DNA from: Straminergon stramineum
Taxonomy: Eukaryota; Streptophyta; Bryopsida; Hypnales; Calliergonaceae
Reading direction: 5' to 3'
DNA: 64,000 bases
NCBI GenBank assembly: GCA_963920665.1
Contig: OY987264.1
Span: 26,454,906 to 26,518,905, forward strand
Shown here: positions 24,754 to 35,605 of the stretch, piece after piece
How the letters are laid out: every line of letters starts with the position of its first letter
Numbering within the stretch: position 1 is the first letter of the stretch
The notes under the pieces: model-generated
Told to the model about the DNA's origin: nothing
What the model saw: only the letters and a program-made list of their open reading frames with translations
The model's database searches: none
Translations under genes and position numbers: made by a program

Positions 24754-27700
24754 CTAATGAGAATACCTGTCGTCAGAATATTCCTCAGAGCTCGCCTCTC
24801 CTGCTGAGAAATCTTCCCCAGTCGTAGTTGTCTCATCCTTAAATGATCCATTCGAGCCATCAGCTTTCTTGGTAGAGCTCGGGTTGCAGTCAAACTGATC
24901 AGAGACTCCAAGCCTAGATGCTAGCAGATAGATTACAGTCTCCACCACTTTCGACGTAGGCAGGAGTTCGTCAGGTAGAGGCGGACAGCAAAGAGGGATA
25001 TAATCAAGTTTGTCTCGGTACTTTGAATGGAGACCAAACACTGCGCGGCAGAATATGAACCTGAAAATTATGATACTCAACATGATCAAACTCCTAAATA
25101 CCGCTGACAGTTTGATGACATTATCGTATACATTGTCATGGAAGGGCAACACCAACAAGTTAAAGCAAGATTGTACCTGCAAGTTAGTTGCCGCAAAAAC
25201 GGATCTCCAATTACCCTTGCCCAAACAGGATCAAGCGGCGCCGAGTCCAAGGCGTTGCCCCACTCAGCAATAAGGGTGGCCAGTAGTTTCTCAGTCTGCT
25301 CATAATTAGCCTGCACGTCGAGTTTTCTTCAGACAAGATCCACAAACTTGCGCTTAAATCAAACTTTGACCTCTTGAGTCCAACGAGGCTTCAAACTTGT
25401 AAACGAAATAAAGTGTAACCAATGCATGTCAAATTGCTGCAGATTCTATTACCTTTGACATGTTCTTGCTGGAGGTCTCAATAACCCGGCAAAATGCAAG
25501 CAGCGGGGCCGTTAAAAAGAATGTGAACAAGTTGCCGCTGCTGTTGGATGAAGACGAAGATGATGTTGAAGTTGCACTTTTATCCTCTACAGGCTGCATG
25601 CTAGGGGATAGCAGCAGTATTGCTTGTTCGCCTCGTTCTTCTCCACTGATGGACTGCGAAAGGCGAAAAAAAGTTCCACCGTTGGTGATAGTATCTAGTT
25701 TTCGAAATGAAAGCCGACTATTATCAAGCTGGAATTCAAATATAGACGCATTGAAATGATTCCAGGCTTGAATGTGAAGATTTTGTAGGATTACCTCAAA
25801 AATAGAGCTACTGTCGCTGTCTATTATGATAAATAAAGGTCGCCGTGTGAACGGGAGGATGTCACTTGGATAGAGAAAGTTGTAACCTGCACATCAAAAA
25901 TTGGTAAAACCGTATGATAAGCATCCTAAGGGATGAGAAGAATGAAGCCGACTTGTACAATTTCATACGTCAAGTGCAAATGAAAAAGTGGAAATACTGA
26001 ACTTGAAACAGACATACCTGGACTTCTCTTTGATCCAAGCCATAGCCCAGGAGTTCCACTTTCTGGAGGTTCCGACGGTGTATATTTCACGGTTACATCT
26101 CTCGTACCAGCAGATGTGCTTGGTGTATTCTCCTCGATTTCATCCGCCTTTGCAATCTCAGTGTGAGGGACTATTTCGGTCTGAGAGACGTTTACATTTA
26201 TGTTCTTCAAGCTCAAAGTAGGAGTAAGGGAAACAACTCCCTTTTTCAACGATTGAGGAGCAACTCCCAAATTCTGAGAGGACGCACTAGTACAGAGACC
26301 ACGCGCTGACCTTCCTACAATCATCAACGTAATACAGACAAAGTAAGGATTCTAACAGAGGTTGATTTTACAAGTAGAGAACTGAGCTCAATATCATAAT
26401 GAGCAGTACCAGGATTCAAAGCTCCACTTACCAGAGGCCGAAATATAAAGAAGCACAACCCCATCAAAAGAAAGCTCATCACAAGCTGTGGCCAAAACCT
26501 GCCATCAGAAGACAAGACAAAGTACAGTCTCAGATGTCCATGATATCACAACACTGAAACCTCCCATATTCAACAGCCAGAGATATCATCCAAGAAGTAC
26601 AGCTTACAATACAGGCCAATGAATTTGGTGTAACTGCTATCATTCTGCAAACATCAGAACCAGTAAGTAACTCAAAAACTCACCAGAAGCAGTTGTTGAA
26701 CTGTAGGTCGGTAAAGAATGTACTTATGGGGATTTGGCGGCAAACTGGGATCCGGAATCTCATCTGATACTCCAAATCCACCAGCGACCCCAGCACCTGT
26801 AGATGAATCAGTCCGTGCTTTGAATAGTGATCCACTTGGCTCCCATTCAAGAGCCTGTAGCATTCGGAATGTATCCAGTGTCAGCTCACTGAACTTCACC
26901 TGCATGCGAACAAGGCCACTCCCCTAAGCAAACATTCTTCTCTTGACAATACCACTAGCTCTTGACAAAAGCTCAATGTCTTCAGAGATCATTCATATTT
27001 AGCAATGAGATATATGCTTAATCCTCATCCCTGAGCTACCACGGGTTACCCGACAAATTGACTACAACAGGCTAGCCAGGTTAAATAGATCACTACCTCA
27101 TTGTGATAATAGCTCGCAAGTATTGAATCCTCCAAGTGCAAAGGCTTCTTCCCTTCAATTTTATGGGAAATTAGACTCGGATGAAGATCATAAAGAAGAC
27201 AATATCTCAGCGGCCTGCTCGTTTCGCAGGCAGAATCCGCTTTCATAAATCGCAAAATCTCTTGCACCACTATCTTCCAATCCTTGGCATCTGTGCCCTG
27301 AACAAAATGAATGCAGCACCATTCCCAATTATGGACACTTGAAACATTCAACTATAAATCACTTCAACACGATGACATATTCATTTGCAGACCTTTCAAG
27401 CTTAGTATTTTGGTGCAGAATATTGTTTAGGACCAGAGCCATCTTTCGGTCAGACTCCGGTACTTGTGAAATTGAAAGAAAACACAGTGTGTTTCAGAAA
27501 CTACAAACCTCTTGAAAGGTACGAGTATATTCGTCTACAAGAGACCGAAGTTGCCGCACGAGAATTTGGACAGTTTCCCTGCGATTGAGAAGGAGACAAA
27601 TGACGATGAAACGGGCTGTGTATCTGAGCTGTTTATTTGCGAGCGCCGCATCTTTGTCATGTTCCTTAAAATATTCTCGGCTCAAAATGGCTTCGTAGAA

Positions 27701-28268
27701 TATGAACGATTCGGTAAGAAATTTCGAGTCACTAGTGCGGAGGTAGTAATTGTAGTATAACTGCCCTATTCGGGAAGCGATTTCTCCAATTTCCCAACGT
27801 TTCAGCCCCATCTCCACCAACTTTGCCCGATTTTCTTGTTGAAACTTCCATAGCTTTGAATAGACCTGTATCCTCACAGATTCCAGCACTTAAAATCAAA
27901 ATACTGCTGACATGCTGTGGCAAAAGAGGTTGTATAGGATCAGTCCTTTGCGACTAGAGCGTTACACATGTCGAAAAGTGAAGGGAAAACACAACTGAAG
28001 AAGTAGGTGGTGGGATTCCTCAAGAGTCTATCAGATCTGGAGCTAGACGAAAACTTTCAACAACAACTGCAATACAGAATAGTAAATCATCATGAAGGAA
28101 GCATTGGTTCCATGAAAGATATGATGGAACCTGAAAAGCTTTGTGGAAGTAGAAATCCCATTTGTTGCGACCATAAGCTGGAAATTCTCTAAGTCTTGCA
28201 AACTTGTTATATGCTTTGTCTACTAAAGCTCGATACTCTTCACTTGGTGGGTGCACACGAGGTGCCAT
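24754..28268 (-). CDS. SCAI: SCAI homologue (DUF3550/UPF0682), 10 exons, 694 aa
   Basis: Exons read on the minus strand: 28268-28131, 27865-27509, 27297-27097, 26899-26684, 26498-26432, 26314-26018, 25886-25795, 25728-25453, 25310-25177, 25060-24754 (stop included). All introns are GT-AG and the total is 2085 nt. The start ATG sits in a strong context (GCGCCATGG). Recognisable blocks are the N-terminal region (residues 1-165, with KRWEIGEIASRIGQLYYNYY in exon 2), LLYISASG (320-327), PFTRRPLFIIIDSD (437-450), FTFFLTAP in exon 8, and DPFLRQLTCRFIFCRAV across the exon 9/10 join. Exon 6 (residues 327-426) is Ser/Thr-rich and variable. In animals SCAI is a nuclear cofactor that represses MRTF/SRF transcription and acts in double-strand break repair; plant members are little studied, so the role here is inference from the family. 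Length is close to the family's. An overlapping out-of-frame ATG lies 14 bases upstream of the start. The 3' UTR probably runs to about 24.4 kb. Confidence 0.95.
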
Positions 28269-30640
28269 GGCGCTCGACCGCAATGCCTCATGACCAGTTC
28301 ACCTAGAACACGCCCAGGAATACATCCCCATATTTAACTTGCGATCTGCAAATACGATCTCAAAAAGTCTTTGGTCACCACGAGCCCAGCAATCGGCATA
28401 TTTAGAAACGTAAACCAGCAGCACCCTATGACTGCATACCAACTTCATATGGAGTTGCCTCCCCAACAAAGCAAAGCAATCAGTCACAAAATATACTAGC
28501 CTCATTGCAATCATATCCCATGTGGTTATCTTGAATTACTCATCTGAAGACTAATACAAAACTAGAAATCAGGCCACATTCAGAAGGTTCGCAAACCAAT
28601 TAGAACCTTCAAACGAGCAGCTCCTTCGTTTACGGTTAGTCTTGCGAATGTCCTGTTACTCATACAGGCACAAGTGTGCCCCGCAACTGGCGAAAGAGTT
28701 TCATAATCAGGCTAATAATGACAATGATTTTTCCTAAGCAGTTAAAAAAGTTCATGTAAGACGTAATCTTGCTGAGAAGCTGAAACGAAGGGTAAACTGA
28801 AGGTTTTCTCTGGTCCGGCCGATTCCAGAACTACCTCACAAGGTTCGCCGGGACTGCTGCTAGCTGTCCTCCTAACCCAAGCCGTACAAAGTACTGTCCT
28901 ACCACCACGGGGATGCTCTGCTTACACCTTGTCCCTTCACTTCCGGCGATCCTCACAGATGACTTCTAGATGTCCACTCATCATGAATGAATGACATGCA
29001 TCCCAGCTAACAGAATTATATATTTTATAAGGTAACTTTAACCGACATTCGCACTTCCCCAAGGCCAGAATTGCCAAATTTGTGAAGATCCTCTCTTAAG
29101 ACAAAGGATTAAACTAACAAGGTAGCGCAATCATAAATACGTGCCAGAATCACGGATACGACATGCTTGCACACACAGCTAGGTTTTAATCATGAGGGCA
29201 ACCGCATGATCGCGCATGTAACCAGAGTACGAGAGACGTCTGCCCATCGTGAAGCCCAAGCATGCTATGATTGCAGATTACACCAACTGGTGATAGCAGA
29301 GGGCAGGGGAAGAAGAATGTAAAGAGAGAGCGCATTCTTGGTTATAAGATAGAGTGGTAATCGGAGCCTCCTTTGCAACAGAAACAATCGAACCAGGAAC
29401 ATACCAGTCTGGTCATAAAGCCCAGCGTACCCTCTGCAGCTGCATTTGGCGGCAATCCGACTGCCAAACTCCAAAACCCCTGCACAACGAATTCACAGAG
29501 GATTAATCATCAGAGGTGCCTTACGGGAACCCGATCACAAAGATAGCACAACCAATGAGAGTCAAACCCCTGTCGTCACCCACGAACAGAACGCTACAAG
29601 GGCTCGGGAGCAATCAGCAAACAAGATCACAAACACACGAATCCCAAACGATCACCTATACACAGCCACAATCACGAAAAAACTCATCACACTCAGCCCC
29701 ACCGTCACAAGAAATTTTAGGTTGGCAGTCCCTTCCAAAAATCCGAAGGCACAAACGCCTCTGGAAAATCCACAGCACACAAAACCACCGAAGACTGGTA
29801 TAAAACACCTAGCTACTAAACACTCGCAAGCAATCAACGGAACAGTAAATCCGAAATGATCAATCCAAAAGCCGAAATGGCAAAATTACACCATTGCTCG
29901 AGTTCCGCCATTTCACTCCACCGCATCAAACTCGAAAAAACAATCACATACCCAAACTCAGCTCCAAAAAAACACGTAGACAACGACTAGCCTACAATCG
30001 ATCAAGCGACCAGTAAATCCAAAACAACCAAATCGAAAGCCAAAAGCGCACAATATCGAGTTTCGCCTTTAACTCCACCGCAATTCCTCGAAACAACAAT
30101 CACATTCCAAACCTCAGATCCACAGCCAACCAAAAAATCTACTATAGTCGCAAACTCTCTAATCTACACAACAAAAAAACAAAGAAACTTTAAAAAATAA
30201 GGGACAATATCAGAACCAAAAACCACATACCACAACTCAGCTCCAGAGAAAGGTAGAAACACCAGCTATTAACCACTTCCGAACAATAACAAATCCGAAT
30301 ACACCAAACCGAGGGTCGAAAATACAAAAATTACACGATTGCTCGAGTTCCGCCATCTAACCTCACCGCAAATTCAAACCCAACCAAGCAATCGCATTCC
30401 AAAACTGAGCTCCGTAATGAACCAAAAGAAAACTACAGCCGCAAACACTCCAATCTACACACACTAAAAACACACAAAAGCAAAGAAATGAGACCATACC
30501 CGAACCCAAAATGCTTGCGAGAAAACCTCCGCAATCAGGATGACGAGGGGAAGCTCTCTGGGGTGATGTGTAGCACTACTGGGGACTGACAACCGATTGC
30601 TGCTATCGCCATGGCCAATGCAATCGGAGTGCGCAGTCGG
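28269..30640 (-). promoter_or_regulatory. Long 5' leader and promoter-proximal region of the SCAI homologue
   Basis: There is no other gene here. Base composition shifts from the AT-rich surroundings to mixed or GC-richer, peaking at 30600-30790, which suggests the transcription start lies near 30.6-30.8 kb on the minus strand. A plausible last leader acceptor (TTCTAG before GTGAAC) lies near 28304, about 35 bases before the start codon. A 25-codon upstream reading frame in good context (GCCATGG) runs from 30612 to 30535 and ends in TGA. Leader intron ends elsewhere are uncertain. The forward-strand open frame at 29446-29859 in this region shows no family resemblance and is judged non-coding. 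Confidence 0.5.
29830..30480 (-). repeat. Three diverged tandem copies inside the SCAI leader
   Basis: Three related blocks begin near 29840, 30010 and 30290. Each carries, on the plus strand, a run like AAATCC...GAAA, then ATTGCTCGAGTTCCGCC or ATATCGAGTTTCGCC, then CTCACCGC or CTCCACCGC, then ATCACATTCC or a close variant, then CTCAGCTCC or similar. Two copies continue into CGCAAAC..TC..AATCTACACA. The copies are imperfect, so the duplication is old. They sit between the putative transcription start and the coding exons, so they may be leader intron or leader exon. Confidence 0.55.
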
Positions 30641-31223
30641 ACAAAAAAAAAAAAAAAGATGAGAGAGACGGAGACAGGACCCCGACGGAAGCAAGCACGG
30701 CATCTTTCGAGGCACGGGTGGCGGGAGCGGGCGCGGGTCGGGTGGGGGCCGAACGCGATGCCGTCGGGCCCGGTCCGAAGTGGGGGATTTACCTCGTGAA
30801 CAGATCGCGGTATTTATGACTGGGTTGTTTGTTAGTTTGAATGCTTGGTCAAGGTACCCTAATAATAAAAGCGGCCAGGATTAATTGACCCCCCTCTCAT
30901 TTCCAGGGCTTTTTTAGGGGGGGGGATCAGCGTTCAGGAAGTTTTTTGAGTTTTACCGGCTATTTTTCTTTAATTCCCAAATTGTACCGGTTTTTCAAGT
31001 ACAGAATCCGGTTATTTTTTCTATCTCCCATTCAAAATCAAATCTTTTTGTTTATTTTCACCGATTTTTGGTCAATGTTTTCAAATTGCAACCTAATTTT
31101 TTACCAATTCCACTAGCTAACTTCAAACTAGTTGCCAATTCTTCCGGGACATTGGGGGCTATTATAGTGCTAGATTGCGCCAAGAAAAAAAAATTGGCTA
31201 AAAAATGGCTAATAAATCATTAA

Positions 31224-31468
31224 CCCCTCAAGGCCCAAGCAATTTTTGTAGTTTTTCACAAGTTTGAACTTCAAATGATTGATAGTGCGCATTGTACATT
31301 AATCTTGTTACATGATGTCAATTGTACTTTTGAGTTTCGCCCTTCAATAAGAATATCATAATATGAAATTCATCTAGATATACTTCTTAGAATGTAGGAT
31401 TATGAAGTTATAACTTTGACCTATTGAACAAGTGAGAGGCTCAAAATGGCTCCTTTGGCCTTGAAGGG
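31224..31468. mobile_element. TTAA-flanked element (245 bp)
   Basis: Perfect TTAA at 31220 and 31469. The ends CCCCTCAAGGCCCAAG and, inverted, CCCTTCAAGGCCAAAG match at 14 of 16 positions. The interior differs from the 221-bp family but its right end resembles those at 410 and 4055. Confidence 0.85.
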
Positions 31469-31955
31469 TTAAGTTTTCATTAGAAACCTTTAAATTTAAA
31501 AAAAATAAGAATGGATGAAATTGTCCAATTGTGGATGAAAACATAATTATGCACATGTTATATGTAAGGTGGGAGCACCCAAAAGTGTCAATATGAGCAA
31601 TCCAACATATTTGGAGGCATCTTTTCTTTTAAATTATATTTTTGTAGTATTAGCAAGTGAAAATCATGATTATTCCCCAAAAAAATAGATTTTTCAAATG
31701 TCGTAAGTAATTTCTATGATTTTTCGAAGGGTTGGCTCCCTAGAATACTAAATGTGTCACATAGGTGGACCCAAATTTGAACTTTGCAAAAATCCGTTGT
31801 CAACAAATCACAGTTAAGTATATATCCTTCACATGTGTCAACCTATCAAATTAGATATATGGAGGATACATTAAGTAAAGTCTAGGGACACATTTAGTGA
31901 TATCTAGGGTACAAGGATGGGATCACGGACGCTAATGGGGGTTTCTACCTTACCA

Positions 31956-32340
31956 AAGGAGGTAGCCCATTTCTAATCACCACCCCCTTTTAGCAATATA
32001 GATTGCTTTCTTTCAGCACATGAGGAGATGACAATGATTAATTATAGTACAGTTCTCCATTCACTTGTGGCACATTGTAATTGTTTTACAACATTCTCAA
32101 TTCTTGGTGGATTTTACAACTAGCCTTTGTGGGAAATAGGAAGGTCTACATGACTAGAGTAGGAGGAACAAAATCTTCCACACAAAAATTAATAGTAATT
32201 AGGTTTTGAGAAATAAAAATTTGGAAAATTATAGAAACCTTTTTAACTCTATTTCTGCATACTAGAAAATCCTCCTAGAAAAAACTCATCTTCCAGATAG
32301 GTGTAACCGCTTAAGTGGTTGGAAATGGATTGCCTCCCTT
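31956..32340. mobile_element. Second copy of the same short element family (385 bp)
   Basis: Starts AAAGGAGGTAGCCCATTTCT and ends, in inverse, AAGGGAGGCAATCCATTTCC. The interior matches the reverse complement of 40505-40886, including the GTGGAAGATT block. No coding potential. Confidence 0.75.
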
Positions 32341-32367
32341 ACATCAAAAAAGAAGCCCCCTCTACTG

Positions 32368-32539
32368 CAATACTATTTTAAAGTGTACGTAGTATAATAT
32401 TGTAAATATACTATTGCAAATAGTATTGCAACAATACTATTTTAGTGGGAAGTGCAATGTAATGTTGTTGTAGTACTATTTGCAATGTTACAATAGTACA
32501 TTTTCAATATTATACTGTGTAACCTTTGAAGTAGTATTG
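32368..32539. repeat. Foldback hairpin element (172 bp)
   Basis: The left arm CAATACTATTTTAAAGTGTA and further ATAATATTG words pair with the right arm, which in inverse reads CAATACTACTTCAAAGGTTA. The arms match over about 75 bases with few gaps. It lies directly beside the element at 31956-32340. Confidence 0.85.
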
Positions 32540-32899
32540 CCCAATACTAAAGCAATGGGGGGATTACTTTCTTGATGAAATGTGATCTTTTCTATCTAAT
32601 GTGTGGATGATTGTTGAAAATTTGAAGCAACACTATAACATTTATATTGCTACTATGGCACTTCATAAAAGATGGAAAAAAACCCTACTCATTTTCCCTT
32701 CAATTTACCTTAGGAAAAACATTGGAAATTTTTATTTGTCATTCAAGATGAAATTTTGAAATTTTGAATTCATATTTGGAATCAGAGGCCTGAAATTTAT
32801 GAGGGGAGACAAAGAAATAAAGAAATAAGCACAATACTTGACAGGGGGGAATTTTTAACATTTATCCTTGGTTGGGGGAATTGAAGGGGTCAATTCACC

Positions 32900-34559
32900 T
32901 TGACTAAGCATCCTCAATGCATAACCTCATGACATTGTGTACTCCTCAATAAATTGCTAACTTTTCACCGAATTACAATTAGAACTTAAAATTTTACCAT
33001 TGGGAGTGCACCCGAAGTACTTTTTACAGGTACAAGAAAATTCAAATTTATACATTTGACGATGAAAATAATTTGCTTCAAAAACTAGCTAAAAGATGAA
33101 AATTTATAGTGGAGTTAGTAAAACACCATAATTACGAAGCACATTGCCCTCCAAAATGTGTAAACTATTTGAATTTTTTTATATTGTTTCAATGTACTTT
33201 GGGATGTTGTTCTTATGATAAAAAAAATTCAAGTTCTAATTATATACTAGTATGAAATCAACAATTTATTGAGGAATGTATTAAGGTTGTGTCTTGAGGA
33301 TGTTTTAAGAGCATTGCCACCTTTGCGTAGACAACATGTCCAAGACAGCCAATGCAAGGATTGGGCTTCAAAATGTCTCCCATGCCAACACGGTCAATTG
33401 AATTTATTAGACCAAGGCTCTCAAGATCAAAGCTTTCAACACCATTTTTCCAAGCCCAATGGAATTTTGAATGAGCCGAATTGGTAGAAATTATCTTTGT
33501 CATTATCATGTTATTGTCCCCCATGCCTCTAAGAGAGCAAAAATGGGAGGATGAAAGAGCAAATCTAGGAGAATATTACTTTATTTTACATTTTTCTTAT
33601 TGTTTCGTGAGCCCCAAAGGAAGAACTTCGGGAGACAAATGAGATCGACTACTCCAAAATCTACCATATGACATTTAGAGTGTGGTTTTATCTAAGTAGG
33701 GGTGGAAACAATCAAAGAACATTGTCACATAACCCATTGCTACAAATACGCCAAACAACCTTAAATTGAGTCATTGGACCAAAACTTTTGGGAAGATGGA
33801 TTGGGGCCCCACTATACAACGATGGCCAATGACAACAACTATTGGCAAGACAACAAGATTCCCTTGGATTATTGAGATTTCAAGCACCTATTATAGTTCA
33901 TTTTTGTCCTATGCAGGCTCTTGTTGCAAGTGACCACGTGAAAAATGACAATAGGCTAGGTATAAATAGTTGAGGATATTCTAACTTGTACATAGATGTA
34001 ACACAAAGGAAGTGGGCACAAGATGATGGTAAAAGTGGAGCAATATTTGGCAAGCTTGTCCAATCTTATCCCACATATGCATATGGGATAGGGAATGTGT
34101 TTGAGACAAGATCCTCTATCTTGTCTAGTGGGGCTTTGATTGCAAGCCTTGGAGGTTGTGCTCTAAATGATTTTTTGGATTGATTAATGGCTCAAAGTTA
34201 GACAAATTATTTTTGCAAGAAAGTTTAGAAAGTAGCGCTTCATTTCAAAGGAATGTGTATATATTTGAATGAACAATTGAATAAGAATAATTGTCATCAT
34301 CATTTTCCATACTTCATCTATGTATGTGTATGTAAAGAACTTCATGACTCCAGTGAAGATTGTTTTTTTCATTGCTTGAAATAAGTGAACTAAAAAAATT
34401 CCAGGTACCCTAAATTGAAGTTGATTTTCATGTAATTTTTTTAAAACTTAATGTTGAATGGTCCAAAAAATTATAAATAATTCTTATTTAAAAGTACAAA
34501 AATGATATACTTAAAGCAATCCCTATTCATATATGCAATAAGATCATATTTATTATTAG
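32900..34559. other. Intergenic DNA, no gene recognised
   Basis: A minus-strand frame (33524-33258) with PNPCIGCLGH and a plus-strand frame (33986-34183) exist, but neither resembles a family. No paired inverted repeat found. Confidence 0.45.
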
Positions 34560-34734
34560 TGTTAGTACAATTACGTAGTTACAAGTGTAATGGATATATA
34601 GGCATACCCCTAGATTAGCATAATAATTACAAATATTCAGTGACTATTTAACTATCTATTTCCTATAACATGCATCATTTTTATTATTAATATATAATTT
34701 TTTAACCTTCATCACAAGGTTACTAGTTCACACA
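34560..34734 (+). repeat. 5' LTR of the Copia element (175 bp)
   Basis: Begins TGTTAGTACAATTACGTAG and ends GTTCACACA. It matches 40082-40253 along its whole length with many substitutions and a few small gaps. Confidence 0.9.
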
Positions 34735-34746
34735 TAGTTTTAGAAC
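34735..34746 (+). other. Primer binding site, degenerate
   Basis: TAGTTTTAGAAC directly follows the 5' LTR and agrees with the usual plant Copia site TGGTATCAGAGC (initiator Met tRNA 3' end) at 8 of 12 positions. Its exact placement at the LTR edge supports the call. Confidence 0.6.
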
Positions 34747-35039
34747 TGGTGTAAATGTGAATTGATTAGAATGTGTTTTCCTTAGAGTCTAGGAGTAAAA
34801 TGCTCAAGTGAAGACATTTACAATTTGTTAATCGTAGAAGACGATAGGAGTGAAGTAGGAACTACCTTACAAATTATTAATGGATTTTTTTTTTAAATTC
34901 CTATTAATCCACTCCAAATAGTACTTCCAAAACTAGTAGAAGATGAACAACAATTAGAATTTGCAAATATTACATATAGAATTTAATATCCACATGTAAG
35001 TATCCTTGATGCATGAACACACTTTGATGAACTAAACCC

Positions 35040-35385
35040 CATTAGAAGATATTTGAGGGAATGAAGAGTTCGCGAGTTATTTTTAGTTCCCAAGGTGTGG
35101 GAACTCGCCATGTTAGCAGTATGGCATGGCATAGACACTACCACATTAGAAAATAATATTACTTTAAATTATTTTTAAATTATTTTTTTGAAATATTTTC
35201 TTAATTCAATTTTAGGTTTATCAATACTTTTCTGAAATTTTGGAAAAAACTAATTTTTAATTTTTTTTCCAAAAATTCAGAAATTTAGCCCATTATGGGT
35301 TGGTTCCTAGTTTCTTGCAGCACAAGGAACAATGCAGGGAACAATCTTGAAACAAGCTCTTGAAGCCCTTAATTCTCCTCTAATG
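35040..35385. mobile_element. CATTAG-ended inverted-repeat element, empty-site copy (346 bp)
   Basis: The ends CATTAGAAGATATTTGAGGG and, inverted, CATTAGAGGAGAATTAAGGG match. It sits inside the leader of the Copia retrotransposon. The whole element is homologous, in inverted orientation, to 40356-41065 without the latter's inner insert. Confidence 0.8.
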
Positions 35386-35605
35386 TCATTTTTTTGCTAA
35401 CAAAGAACCTTTTATTGAGCCTCCATCAATTAACCAACAACTCTGAAAATGCAGTAATGGCTTTATCATACTCTAGTTAACCTTCCGGAGATCCTTGTAT
35501 TTAGCTCCTAGAGAATTTTTATTCATAACTTGCAAAGATCCTTGTACCATTTTGCTCAGTTGTAGTTTCCTTAAATAGCAGGTTTGGATTCTTTTGAATC
35601 TTGCA

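Larger units (their letters stand above)
30887..32891. mobile_element. Possible 2-kb composite element upstream of SCAI
   Basis: GACCCCCC follows AATT at 30883 and GGGGTC precedes AATT at 32892, giving short inverted ends (GACCCC) and a possible 4-bp duplication. It would enclose the elements at 31224, 31956 and 32368. The inverted match is short, so this could be chance. Confidence 0.25.

Noticed and set aside
26586..26645. Possible extra SCAI exon between exons 4 and 5
   Set aside because: No frame through it gives the conserved family sequence, whereas splicing directly to 26498 does (VLATACDEL...LLYISASG).
28269..28283. Upstream extension of the SCAI start (residues MRSSA)
   Set aside because: The first codon of that extension is TTG, not ATG; the ATG at 28268 has a strong context.
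29446..29859. 137-codon plus-strand frame
   Set aside because: It lies antisense in the SCAI leader, its composition follows the local AC-rich DNA, and no domain is seen.
33258..33524. Minus-strand frame with a CxxC-GH motif, considered as an RNA polymerase largest-subunit fragment
   Set aside because: Only one short motif fits loosely; the surrounding residues do not match that family.
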